Of a stretch of DNA of 46,470 nt, positions 8,905 through 15,027 are shown one piece after another. The position numbers and the translations under genes are program-made. The stretch's first letter is position 1. Every line of letters starts with the position of its first letter. This DNA is from a virus: positions 1 through 46,470 of IMG/VR virus record IMGVR_UViG_3300029309_000071, one strand, 5' to 3'. The notes beneath the pieces were generated by a model. It was not told the origin of the DNA. It saw nothing but the letters and a program-made list of their open reading frames with translations, and ran no database searches.

Positions 8905-8908
8905 TTAT

Positions 8909-10684
8909 TTAATATCCAAAAGTAGAATCAGAAGGTTGATGCATTTCTTTTTTAAGACCTCTAATTCTTTCTAATGGGCTGTCCACTCTTGGACGACTCA
9001 TTATCATATACCGCAAAGCATCGTATGCGTGGTCAGAGGCATGGGTATCTACATCCTCTGGGTTGGTTTTTGATAGTGGTATACTTTGTAACTCTCGTAT
9101 TAAATTTGGGCAAGTGTTAAATATTTGCAGTTTTGGTCTACCGTTTTCTCTAACCTTTAGGAACTCGTGTATTTGAATTTTACCTTGAATCCTATTCTTA
9201 TCAGCTCGTCTTAATTTATGACCAGCTCTAATTAAAGCTTCCCCGACAGTGGGACCAGTAGTACCTGTTCTAGCCCATGCTGCTGTATCTAACACACCTG
9301 AGACCGAAAAAGGGTCTTCAAGCTCCATATTTCCTATTATAGCTCCTAATTCTTCTCCTGTCAAGCCTTTACGGTATAATTCACGGTATATTATGAGGGT
9401 GCCATCATTCATGTCTATAGCTCCCCACAGGCAGCAGGATTCAGATGCATAACCATAGTCAATACCTTTAACTCTTTCCCAGTGTACTGGAATCTGAAAT
9501 GGAGTTACTATATGTTTAGTATTATCAAATTCAACAAAAGCTGCACCTTCGGCAACTTCCCAGTTTCCTTCTAATAGTTGTCTTCTTTGGATAGGCGGTA
9601 AAGACTTTAGCATTTGTTCATAAACACCATCTTTAGCTAAATAAGGGTTATCTTGTAATTTAGCAGGAATAAATTTTCTAGTTAAACCATCTGTACCTAA
9701 AAAAGAGTTATTAGCTTCGTGTGGTTCTATATATCTCTTTTTAACCCAACTAGCACCAGCTCCTCCGGGGTTAGCAGTGCAACGTAGATAAGTCTTTATT
9801 TCAGGGTCAGTAGTTCTTAGACGAGATGCTAGGTAATTCCAACTAAACTCAGTAGGGAGATGTGTGATTTCATCAAAGCCAATCCAAGAATAAGCTTGAC
9901 CTTGGTATCGGTACACATCAGCATCTCGTTCCAAGAAACCAAATTCTATTTTAGCACCACTAGGAAAATTCCACAACTTTTCTACTTCTCTAAACTTAGC
10001 ACCCGGGAATGCTTGTGGATAAAGTTCCCGAGACTTGTCTATCATTTCTCTAAGTTCCGGCATAGACCTCCTAAGTATTAAAGCTCTATGGGCTTTTTTA
10101 TGAGCATACCTTAAGGGGTCAACTAACATAGCATAAGATTTACCACCACCTGCTGCACCACCATAAAGCACATCTTTTTCATCGGCAGCTAAGAAATCTG
10201 TTTGTGGTCCTTCATTAGCTGAAAAGATTACTTTAGCATCTTTAAGTTGTGCTTGAACATCAACTGGCACTTCTGCTAGTTCTGTTTCAGTAACAACATG
10301 CGAAGTAGTCTGCTCAGTAGCTTTTTTCATAACTTGCTCTTGAGCTTTAACCGCTTGTTCTTTTTTATAAAGGGATTTTTTTTGTCGAGCTAGTTTGCGT
10401 TTTTTAGCCGCTATTTTCTTTTTATGTTGTTCGGCTAGAGAAGGGTCAGAGTCTAAATAGTTCTTTAAAGTAACATGAGAAACACTACGACCTGCTTCTT
10501 GGGTAATAAGTTTAGCTGCTTCTCGTAGAGAATACTTTTGTTCCGTAACACCTTTTAGGTATTTCTGTAGAGCTTCTAGTTCTTTGGGAATGGGTTTGAG
10601 ATAACCCTCAATGTCACTAAGTTCATAACCAAAAGGAATGGTATGACTTTTTTTAGGTAAATAATCTGCTGGTATTTTTGTCAT
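8909..10684 (-). CDS. terL: Terminase large subunit
   Basis: The 591-residue DNA-packaging motor has a Walker A motif GGAAGGGKS (residues 175-183) and a Walker B motif IGFDEITH with D271 and E272. Its C-terminal nuclease domain contains GIDYG with D409, a later GVLDTAAW, and a final Asp-rich segment HASDHAYDALRYM. It couples ATP hydrolysis to DNA translocation through the portal and cuts the concatemer. The first 150 residues are an extra domain: a helix-turn-helix-like segment (YSLREAAKLITQEAGRSVSH) followed by a very basic helical stretch (KKKIAAKKRKLARQKKSLYK). This extension could bind DNA or the small subunit. Confidence 0.95.
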   Translation of the reverse strand: MTKIPADYLPKKSHTIPFGYELSDIEGYLKPIPKELEALQKYLKGVTEQKYSLREAAKLITQEAGRSVSHVTLKNYLDSDPSLAEQHKKKIAAKKRKLARQKKSLYKKEQAVKAQEQVMKKATEQTTSHVVTETELAEVPVDVQAQLKDAKVIFSANEGPQTDFLAADEKDVLYGGAAGGGKSYAMLVDPLRYAHKKAHRALILRRSMPELREMIDKSRELYPQAFPGAKFREVEKLWNFPSGAKIEFGFLERDADVYRYQGQAYSWIGFDEITHLPTEFSWNYLASRLRTTDPEIKTYLRCTANPGGAGASWVKKRYIEPHEANNSFLGTDGLTRKFIPAKLQDNPYLAKDGVYEQMLKSLPPIQRRQLLEGNWEVAEGAAFVEFDNTKHIVTPFQIPVHWERVKGIDYGYASESCCLWGAIDMNDGTLIIYRELYRKGLTGEELGAIIGNMELEDPFSVSGVLDTAAWARTGTTGPTVGEALIRAGHKLRRADKNRIQGKIQIHEFLKVRENGRPKLQIFNTCPNLIRELQSIPLSKTNPEDVDTHASDHAYDALRYMIMSRPRVDSPLERIRGLKKEMHQPSDSTFGY

Positions 10685-10747
10685 AACTAAAGCTGGACTT
10701 TCCAGATATTAAGATGGAAAAACATCCGGAAAGCCTCTTACGCTGAC

Positions 10748-10909
10748 TCAGTCTTTCGACTTCGTACTTTGATTAAAAATAGCATCCCAGTTTTTAGCAA
10801 ACTGTACTTTGTCTGGAATAGGTCTAGGTCTAGAACCTTTACCTACTCGACCACCATTTTTTTTGTTAGTCATTAAAATTGGTTTTTCGTTGCTACCTAG
10901 TTGAGACAT
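10748..10909 (-). CDS. Small basic hypothetical protein upstream of terL
   Basis: A 53-codon frame runs from ATG 10909 to a TGA at 10748. The product begins MSQLGSNEKPILMTNKKNGG and contains RPRPIPDKVQFAKNWDAIFN, a pattern of the kind seen in small marine-phage proteins. The start lies one base after the stop of the upstream gene. The ribosome site is weak, so an internal start at residue 13 is possible. Function is unknown. Confidence 0.6.
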   Translation of the reverse strand: MSQLGSNEKPILMTNKKNGGRVGKGSRPRPIPDKVQFAKNWDAIFNQSTKSKD

Positions 10910-10910
10910 T

Positions 10911-11198
10911 TTACCATTTAACTTTGTCAGCCCAATAAGCTGCGGACATTTTACCTTTGTTAATATTTTTTCTATGACGAGCTTTAAAAGACTTACGTTT
11001 AGCTGTCATCTTAGCTGATTCACCTTCTTTTCTTTTACCTGCAGTCTTAGCACCTTGTTGACCAAAACGAATAGTTTTAATTTTATCGCCTTCTTTAGCT
11101 ACTACGATATGTGATTTCTTAGGATGATTAGGAGTTCTTTTAGGTTTATTAAAACCACTAACTCCGGCTCGGGCTAATCTAGGGTCTTGCTTACTCAT
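10911..11198 (-). CDS. Small very basic conserved phage protein
   Basis: This 95-residue protein begins MSKQDPRLARAGVSGFNKPK and contains PNHPKKSHIVVAKEGDKIKT and a C-terminal MSAAYWADKVKW. I recall close relatives in many marine phages and a few giant viruses, always without known function. Net charge is strongly positive. Together with the three upstream genes it makes a cassette of tiny basic proteins between terS and terL, which suggests a part in packaging or in the packaged nucleoid. Confidence 0.75.
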   Translation of the reverse strand: MSKQDPRLARAGVSGFNKPKRTPNHPKKSHIVVAKEGDKIKTIRFGQQGAKTAGKRKEGESAKMTAKRKSFKARHRKNINKGKMSAAYWADKVKW

Positions 11199-11446
11199 TA
11201 GGATGTTTTTCTATAACTTCTAGTTTTTCTAGCTATTTTTTTAGGTTGTTTAGAATGTTGTTTACCTTTTTTAGTATCTTTACGTTTTTTTCTAGAAGTA
11301 GCTGCATACTCTGCTGGGGTTAAAGCTGCAATAGCAGCTGAAGGTAGATAACGTTCACCTGTTTCACTAGACTTTTTACCTGATTTAGTTCGCCACTTCT
11401 GTTTAGTCCAATTTCTAAGACTTCTTTGTGACTTTTTTAGTGCCAT
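11198..11446 (-). CDS. Small very basic conserved phage protein
   Basis: The 82-residue product starts MALKKSQRSLRNWTKQKWRT and continues with KSGKKSSETGERYLPSAAIA. Its C-terminal half is mostly Lys and Arg. The pattern (a W-T-K-Q-K-W motif, then GERYLP) is one I recognise from marine phage proteins of unknown function. It overlaps the downstream start by one base and the upstream gene by 32 bases, showing tight translational coupling. Confidence 0.75.
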   Translation of the reverse strand: MALKKSQRSLRNWTKQKWRTKSGKKSSETGERYLPSAAIAALTPAEYAATSRKKRKDTKKGKQHSKQPKKIARKTRSYRKTS

Positions 11447-11723
11447 GTTTCTTCCTTATTGCTACTTTGCCTTGCTGGGCGATTTTCGCCTGTTGCGTTT
11501 TACCGGCAACTTTCGCCCTTTGTTCGAGGACCGTGAGGATTTGGATTTTTCTTGCGAAGGGTTTGTTAATTTTTTTAACTTTTGCCACAGTTCTTCGAGC
11601 ATCTGCTGGGGTTTTAAAAGCAATACTGACAGTATCTTTGGGGTTTTCATCTGTATATAATCTCCTGCTACTTCCTTTAGGTTTTTTACCCGTGCCAACT
11701 TTCGGGTCTCTTTTTTTTGGCAT
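11415..11723 (-). CDS. Small very basic conserved phage protein
   Basis: The product has 102 residues and starts MPKKRDPKVGTGKKPKGSSR, followed by RLYTDENPKDTVSIAFKTPA. The conserved-looking middle (ADARRTVAKVKKINKPFARK) is helical and basic. It belongs to the same cassette of Lys-rich proteins next to terS. No catalytic motif is visible. Its function is unknown; DNA binding is an inference from charge. Confidence 0.75.
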   Translation of the reverse strand: MPKKRDPKVGTGKKPKGSSRRLYTDENPKDTVSIAFKTPADARRTVAKVKKINKPFARKIQILTVLEQRAKVAGKTQQAKIAQQGKVAIRKKHGTKKVTKKS

Positions 11724-11908
11724 TATTTATAACCACCACCTTTAGCTTTATACTGCTTAGCTAACATCTGAGCCTTTCGAGCTGACCACTGACCGGGCTT
11801 ACCCCCTTTAGAACCAGCTTTAATCCTATTAAAAAGATTTTTACGCATAGTAGGCTTAGTATAGTTACCAGCTTTATTAACTGTGGACTTACGTTTCTTG
11901 GTTGTCAT
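11723..11908 (-). CDS. Small very basic conserved phage protein
   Basis: This 61-residue protein carries NKAGNYTKPTMRKNLFNRIK and ends in GKPGQWSARKAQMLAKQYKA plus a Gly-rich tail. Proteins with this G-N-Y-T-K-P and P-G-Q-W-S-A-R-K pattern are familiar from marine phages but have no assigned function as far as I know. It overlaps terS by 20 bases and the next gene by one base, so it is translated with the terminase genes. Confidence 0.75.
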   Translation of the reverse strand: MTTKKRKSTVNKAGNYTKPTMRKNLFNRIKAGSKGGKPGQWSARKAQMLAKQYKAKGGGYK

Positions 11909-12293
11909 ATTCTACATCTATAGTTTGTTTTTCAGGCAGAATAAAAATCCCACCTTGCACATTATGGTTGACATCTACTCGTTCTGTTTTACCTAAACCG
12001 ACTCTATCAAGCACTGTTTGAGCAGCTTGAAGCTTGACACTGGCTTGAGGTATTGCATCTGCAGCTGACATGACTTCAACGAGCTTAAAAGCTGCTTTAG
12101 GTGCTTCCCTTGCTAGTACATTCGAGGCTAATTCGACTATTTCTTCTTTTAAACTCTTTATAACTTGGTAGTGATTTCCTGAGTACCCGGCAAGTTCGGC
12201 AGATAGTTTTAAATCTCCTTGGGTTGTAAGGATATTATCTAAAAATAATTGCTGTTTATCGGTTAATTTTCTTACTGTAGGTAAACTACTCAT
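11889..12293 (-). CDS. terS: Terminase small subunit
   Basis: The 134-residue protein opens MSSLPTVRKLTDKQQLFLDN and continues with GDLKLSAELAGYSGNHYQVI, the helix-turn-helix arrangement of small terminase proteins that recognise the packaging site. A helical oligomerisation segment follows (about residues 50-100), then a short beta tail (GGIFILPEKQTIDVEY). It is the first gene of the late minus-strand block, with terL downstream after the basic cassette. The -10 box of a strong promoter ends only 7 bases before its ATG, so its mRNA may be leaderless. Confidence 0.8.
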   Translation of the reverse strand: MSSLPTVRKLTDKQQLFLDNILTTQGDLKLSAELAGYSGNHYQVIKSLKEEIVELASNVLAREAPKAAFKLVEVMSAADAIPQASVKLQAAQTVLDRVGLGKTERVDVNHNVQGGIFILPEKQTIDVEYDNQET

Positions 12294-12300
12294 ACATCTT

Positions 12301-12328
12301 ATTATAAAGTTTGTCAGGCTTTTGTCAA
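12301..12328 (-). promoter_or_regulatory. Consensus sigma70 promoter for the late (terS) block
   Basis: On the minus strand, TTGACA (12328-12323) and TATAAT (12306-12301) are both perfect and are spaced by 16 bases. The expected start of transcription is about 12294-12295, one or two bases before the terS ATG at 12293. This would leave essentially no 5' leader and no ribosome site. Confidence 0.8.
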
Positions 12329-12361
12329 GTTTTGTGATAAAATACCTAAAGACTTGACAAA
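12321..12361. promoter_or_regulatory. Inverted repeat overlapping both divergent -35 boxes
   Basis: TTTGTCAAGT (12321-12330) and ACTTGACAAA (12352-12361) are perfect 10-base inverted repeats. Each arm contains the -35 hexamer of one of the two divergent promoters, so one symmetrical protein could control both. The symmetry partly follows from having two identical -35 boxes, but it extends two bases either side of them. Confidence 0.55.
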
Positions 12362-12382
12362 GTGCTAATCTGGGTGTATAAT
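12354..12382 (+). promoter_or_regulatory. Perfect consensus sigma70 promoter firing rightwards into the origin region
   Basis: TTGACA (12354-12359), 17 bases, then TATAAT (12377-12382) is an exact consensus promoter on the plus strand. Downstream there is no open frame for at least 650 bases. Its transcript would cover the iteron and DnaA-box region and then run antisense to the four minus-strand cassettes. Confidence 0.8.
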
Positions 12383-12615
12383 GACATTGTAGGTCGCCCG
12401 GGTTGAATAGTAAGAAACCAAGAACAACACTTGCTAGACTAAATAGAACTAGATAGACCTGTATAGACCTGTGTAGCCGAGCAGTGTAGGGGGTCTAGCC
12501 TCTGTCTTAACACTGTAAAACCTGTAAAAATGTAGAAGCACTATATATATACCCGGCACCCCCCTGTCGCCTCCTGCCTCCCCCATAAACAAAGGGATAC
12601 AGAAGACCTACAAAG

Positions 12616-12780
12616 ACTTCACAAGCTAAAAAGACCTCAAAAGCCACCATTTCACAAGCTTTTTAGGCTTCAAAGGTCTTCAAAGTGCCATAAAGTAAGA
12701 CTTTACAAGCCTACAGAGGCACTGAAGAGCCTTTAAATTAATCTATAACAACCTCAAAGAACTTCACAGAACTTCACAAA
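12616..12780 (+). repeat. Iteron-like repeats, consensus ACTTCACAAGCT
   Basis: Imperfect 10- to 12-base copies occur at 12616 (ACTTCACAAGCT), 12649 (ATTTCACAAGCT), 12700 (ACTTTACAAGCC), 12761 (ACTTCACAGA) and 12771 (ACTTCACAAA). All are in the same orientation. Short same-direction repeats beside DnaA boxes are typical of replication origins that bind an initiator, although no initiator gene is recognised here. Confidence 0.5.
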
Positions 12781-12916
12781 CTCAACAAAACTAGTAAGGG
12801 GTAACCCTAGGCTTAAAGCATTTCAGAGCCTTACAGAGCTTCTGAGGGCTTCGGAGGGCTAGATATTTTGACAAGGTTTAACACTTCAAGGCTTTCAGGA
12901 CTGTTAAGCTTACTGT

Positions 12917-13057
12917 TGTGGATAACTTGTGTATAAGTGTTAGCTAATCTCGGAAGACCTCAATTTTATTCAAAGTCTTTGCTGGTCAACTTTTGAAGGT
13001 CTTTTGAAGTCTTCCGATCTCAGCTGTGGATAAATAATTTTACAGGCTTGTGGATAA
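12917..13057 (+). promoter_or_regulatory. Cluster of four DnaA boxes flanking a stem-loop
   Basis: TGTGGATAA occurs at 12917-12925, 13025-13033 and 13049-13057, and TGTGTATAA at 12928-12936. All four match the DnaA-box consensus (complement TTATNCACA) in the same orientation. Two boxes lie left and two right of an inverted repeat (TCGGAAGAC 12950-12958 / GTCTTCCGA 13009-13017). Four boxes in 141 bases, in the only long gene-free stretch, is unlikely by chance and points to host DnaA binding at the phage origin. Confidence 0.75.
12950..13017. repeat. Long imperfect inverted repeat in the origin
   Basis: The outer arms TCGGAAGACCTCAA and TTGAAGTCTTCCGA pair with a single mismatch. An inner pair, TTCAAAG and CTTTTGAA, can extend the structure. 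The element sits exactly between the two DnaA-box pairs and could form a cruciform or an RNA hairpin. Confidence 0.7.
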
Positions 13058-13073
13058 CTACTAGAACTCGGAC

Positions 13074-13099
13074 AAAAAAAGCCCTCACAGAGGAGGGCT
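13074..13099 (-). terminator. Terminator of the first minus-strand cassette
   Basis: On the minus strand AGCCCTC-CTCTGT-GAGGGCT is followed by TTTTTT. It lies 22 bases past the stop of the 123-residue gene and ends that unit before the DnaA-box region. Confidence 0.85.
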
Positions 13100-13120
13100 A
13101 GAAAGGGGATTATTAAGACT

Positions 13121-13492
13121 TTATGAATAGTGCCACATATCCCATTTATGAGTAATTATTTGCATGTCCTCATCTGTTGGTTTTTCACATCCCTCAAACA
13201 CCAATTCAAGCAACTCATTAAAAATACTTTCTTTTGCTGAGTGGTGAGCAATTTGAAAGCCTCCGGAGGTTTTAATCTTATCAGCTTGAAAATATACCCA
13301 ACCCTTAAAGTCTCTGCCGTCATTGTCAAAGATATGAGACCTAATATTTAAAGCTTCTTTATAAAGATTTTCTAACCCATCAACAAAGGTTATAAAGCTT
13401 TCTTTCTTTGTTGCTGTTCCCTTAAGCATTTCATCTCTTAAGGTAATATTATTTATATATCCGTTATTTATCGTTCTTTCTACTTTATTCAT
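13121..13492 (-). CDS. Hypothetical cassette protein, 123 aa
   Basis: I do not recognise this 123-residue protein. It begins MNKVERTINNGYINNITLRD, has a Lys/Gly middle (GRDFKGWVYFQADKIKTSGG) and ends in a Trp/His-rich segment (ITHKWDMWHYS). No membrane segment or known motif is visible. It is the last of four short minus-strand genes, each with its own terminator and the same leader. A ribosome site AAGGAGT lies 6 bases before the ATG. Such isolated small units near the early region often act on the host, but that is only inference. Confidence 0.75.
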   Translation of the reverse strand: MNKVERTINNGYINNITLRDEMLKGTATKKESFITFVDGLENLYKEALNIRSHIFDNDGRDFKGWVYFQADKIKTSGGFQIAHHSAKESIFNELLELVFEGCEKPTDEDMQIITHKWDMWHYS

Positions 13493-13527
13493 TTTTACTC
13501 CTTTTAAGTAATAGTTAATATGTAAGT

Positions 13528-13556
13528 ATTTAAAACTATTTTCTAGTTAGTGTCAA
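13528..13556 (-). promoter_or_regulatory. Candidate promoter of the 123-aa cassette
   Basis: TTGACA (13556-13551), 17 bases, then TTAAAT (13533-13528) on the minus strand. The -35 box is perfect, and the -10 box matches 4 of 6. It lies between the upstream terminator and the shared leader, as expected for an independent unit. Confidence 0.5.
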
Positions 13557-13562
13557 ATAAAT

Positions 13563-13587
13563 AAAAAAGCCCTCAATTAAGAGGGCT
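13563..13587 (-). terminator. Terminator of the second minus-strand cassette
   Basis: AGCCCTC-TTAATT-GAGGGCT followed by TTTTTATT on the minus strand. The stem is identical to that at 13080-13099 and is preceded by the same 16-base sequence, AGTCTTAATAATCCCC. Confidence 0.85.
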
Positions 13588-13607
13588 ACTTTGGGGATTA
13601 TTAAGAC

Positions 13608-13853
13608 TTATGTCAGAGCCTTTACTTTAAACTCTAAAGCTTCTCTAGTCTCAGCATAGAGTGAAAAATTTGTTACTACTTCCATGTCACCGAACATAGT
13701 ACTATCATCAACACTTCTTCGTTCTCTACAAGTTCCCAGCTCATCATAAGCAATAGATATACTCATTACATAGTACTTCTCGCCATTATCTCTAATGCGT
13801 TCTTTTATCTCGCTTTTTTCGATTTCTTTTACAGTGTGAATATTTAATTCCAT
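13608..13853 (-). CDS. Hypothetical cassette protein, 81 aa
   Basis: The 81-residue protein begins MELNIHTVKEIEKSEIKERI and looks like an alternating strand and helix domain (GEKYYVMSISIAYDELGTCR, then a C-terminal TREALEFKVKALT). No family is recognised. It has its own leader with TAAGGAGTAA and its own terminator. It is the second in the run of single-gene minus-strand cassettes. Confidence 0.75.
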   Translation of the reverse strand: MELNIHTVKEIEKSEIKERIRDNGEKYYVMSISIAYDELGTCRERRSVDDSTMFGDMEVVTNFSLYAETREALEFKVKALT

Positions 13854-13905
13854 TTTTTTTACTCCTTAAATAATAATTAATATATGAGTATTGAAACACA
13901 ACTTA

Positions 13906-13937
13906 TATAAAAAAGAAACCCCCAAATTAATGGGGGC
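13906..13937 (-). terminator. Terminator of the third minus-strand cassette
   Basis: On the minus strand AGCCCCCATTAATTTGGGGG forms a stem of CCCCCA with TGGGGG, followed by TTTCTTTTTTAT. A CCCCAAAGTAG sequence matching the neighbouring terminators precedes it. Confidence 0.8.
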
Positions 13938-13959
13938 TACTTTGGGGATTAGTTAAAGC

Positions 13960-14313
13960 TTAAGATATTTTATTATAAATAGCTTCATTATACCCAATAA
14001 CAAAACCCAGCATTTCCTCTTTACTGTTGAACCTTTTTAGGTCATGTCCGTAATAATGACCTAGAGTAATACTATATTTATTAAAGTATAAGCCTTCACT
14101 AGCTACAGATTTTTTGGTTGCATAGGAATCATAACCATATTTAATAATATTCTTTTCAAACTTTGCACATTGAAAAGCATAATAATATTTATTATCCCCT
14201 CTTAATTGAAAGGTAATATTTTTTTTAGCTTCTTTAAACTCAAGCTCTCTTTCTTTATGAAATCTTTTAGTCATTTTAGCTGAAGCTAATTTAAATACTT
14301 CTAAATTATCCAT
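13960..14313 (-). CDS. Hypothetical cassette protein, 117 aa
   Basis: I do not recognise this 117-residue protein. It opens MDNLEVFKLASAKMTKRFHK and contains ITFQLRGDNKYYYAFQCAKF and a Tyr/His-rich stretch (YSITLGHYYGHDLKRF). It is basic, rich in Lys and Tyr, with no membrane segment. The shared leader (TTAACTATTTAGGAGTAA) precedes it, and a GC-hairpin terminator follows. TATAAT at 14349-14344 on the minus strand could be its -10 box, although the -35 region is weak. Confidence 0.75.
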   Translation of the reverse strand: MDNLEVFKLASAKMTKRFHKERELEFKEAKKNITFQLRGDNKYYYAFQCAKFEKNIIKYGYDSYATKKSVASEGLYFNKYSITLGHYYGHDLKRFNSKEEMLGFVIGYNEAIYNKIS

Positions 14314-14362
14314 TTTTATTTACTCCTAAATAGTTAATAAACTATTATAAACATATTTTTTA

Positions 14363-14392
14363 CTAAAAAGAAACCCCCAAATTAAAGGGGGG
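14363..14392 (-). terminator. Terminator of the fourth minus-strand cassette
   Basis: CCCCCC-TTTAATTT-GGGGG followed by TTTCTTTTTAGT on the minus strand. It lies about 20 bases past the stop of the 81-residue gene at 14415 and resembles the other cassette terminators. Confidence 0.8.
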
Positions 14393-14414
14393 TCTCAAAG
14401 GGGATTATTTAAGT

Positions 14415-14660
14415 TTATTTATCTGAATAAATATAAGCACTCACTAAGCTTTTTTGATTGGCATAGTAAAACTCAACAGCATTGGTCACCCTGTTAGTAA
14501 TATTATAGCCTTGAGTGCTAAGAGTTTTTTTGTCGTTACTCATAAACAAGTTATTGACAAATTGAATAAATCCTAGGTCTTGAAAATCCCTAGGCATAAG
14601 AGCAGAGTTATAACCAAAGTTTTTAACCCAGTAATTTAGTTTAGTATTGGAATTAATCAT
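14415..14660 (-). CDS. Hypothetical cassette protein, 81 aa
   Basis: The 81-residue protein begins MINSNTKLNYWVKNFGYNSA and ends FYYANQKSLVSAYIYSDK. No family is recognised. The C-terminal pattern (ANxKxxVSAYxY) loosely resembles the phrase ANNKMMVSAYSLRW in the 82-residue plus-strand protein at 23959, which hints at a distant relation. It has the shared leader and a candidate promoter with an operator-like palindrome upstream. Confidence 0.7.
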   Translation of the reverse strand: MINSNTKLNYWVKNFGYNSALMPRDFQDLGFIQFVNNLFMSNDKKTLSTQGYNITNRVTNAVEFYYANQKSLVSAYIYSDK

Positions 14661-14692
14661 ATTTATTTACTCCTAAATAGTTAAATTAATAT

Positions 14693-14723
14693 AAAGTCTA
14701 AACAGACTTTTTAAACTTTGCAA
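14693..14723 (-). promoter_or_regulatory. Candidate promoter with overlapping palindromic operator
   Basis: On the minus strand TTGCAA (14723-14718), 17 bases, then TAGACT (14700-14695). A perfect inverted repeat AAAGTCT-AAAC-AGACTTT (14693-14710) covers the -10 box. This would be the promoter of the 81-residue cassette gene and a natural binding site for a dimeric regulator. Confidence 0.45.
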
Positions 14724-14809
14724 GAATTATTTTAATTATCTTTATAGAGCTAAACAGTAAAACATAGTAAAGAATATCAAGATAATAAGATAAAAAGTTA
14801 AATAGATAC

Positions 14810-14837
14810 TTGACAAGACTATAAAACTATATAGACT
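14810..14837 (+). promoter_or_regulatory. Candidate early promoter
   Basis: TTGACA (14810-14815), 16 bases, TAGACT (14832-14837), in a very AT-rich stretch with repeated TATA steps. It points rightwards and is followed about 80 bases later by a strong terminator and then by the early genes. Confidence 0.55.
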
Positions 14838-14843
14838 ATATAG

Positions 14844-14939
14844 CTATGTAGTAGGGATAGAGTTTTGTTTATCCATCTTACTTTGTTCCTTACTACTGTT
14901 AATCTAAATTTTAAGGGCTACTTCGGTAGCCTTTTTTTT
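14844..14939 (+). ncRNA. Candidate small RNA or attenuated leader between promoter and terminator
   Basis: A transcript starting near 14844 would end at the UUCG terminator at 14916-14939, giving about 90-95 nucleotides with no credible coding frame. It could be a discrete small RNA or a leader whose termination controls the early block. Existence is inferred from the two flanking signals. Confidence 0.4.
14916..14939 (+). terminator. Strong rho-independent terminator (UUCG loop)
   Basis: GGCTAC-TTCG-GTAGCC followed by eight T residues on the plus strand. The stem is perfect, and the C(UUCG)G loop is unusually stable. It stands between the candidate promoter at 14810 and the first early gene. 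Confidence 0.9.
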
Positions 14940-14965
14940 CGCCTTAAAAAAACTAAAAATATTGC

Positions 14966-14994
14966 TTGACATACTTGACAGCATGGCTTAAGTT
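14966..14994 (+). promoter_or_regulatory. Candidate promoter of the early plus-strand block
   Basis: TTGACA occurs twice, at 14966-14971 and 14975-14980. The first is 17 bases from TAAGTT (14989-14994), a weak -10 box. The site is 34 bases before the first early ATG and just past a terminator, where a promoter is required if the early genes are to be expressed. Confidence 0.5.
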
Positions 14995-15027
14995 GTAAGA
15001 GTTAATTATTTTAAGGAGTAACTAAAG

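Larger units (their letters stand above)
12390..13073 (+). other. Probable replication origin and non-coding RNA region
   Basis: About 680 bases with frequent stops in the frames I followed and no credible gene. From left to right it holds short direct repeats (TAGACCTGTA then TAGACCTGTG near 12455), an iteron-like field (12616-12780), several inverted repeats including CTAAAAAG/CTTTTTAG (12626-12633 and 12659-12666), and two pairs of DnaA boxes flanking a long stem-loop (12917-13057). A perfect promoter points into it. This fits an origin whose transcript could prime replication or act as a structured RNA. Origin function is inferred. Confidence 0.6.

Noticed and set aside
12616-12780. A CRISPR array
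   Set aside because: The repeats are short (10-12 bases), imperfect and unevenly spaced, with no spacers of constant length and no cas genes.
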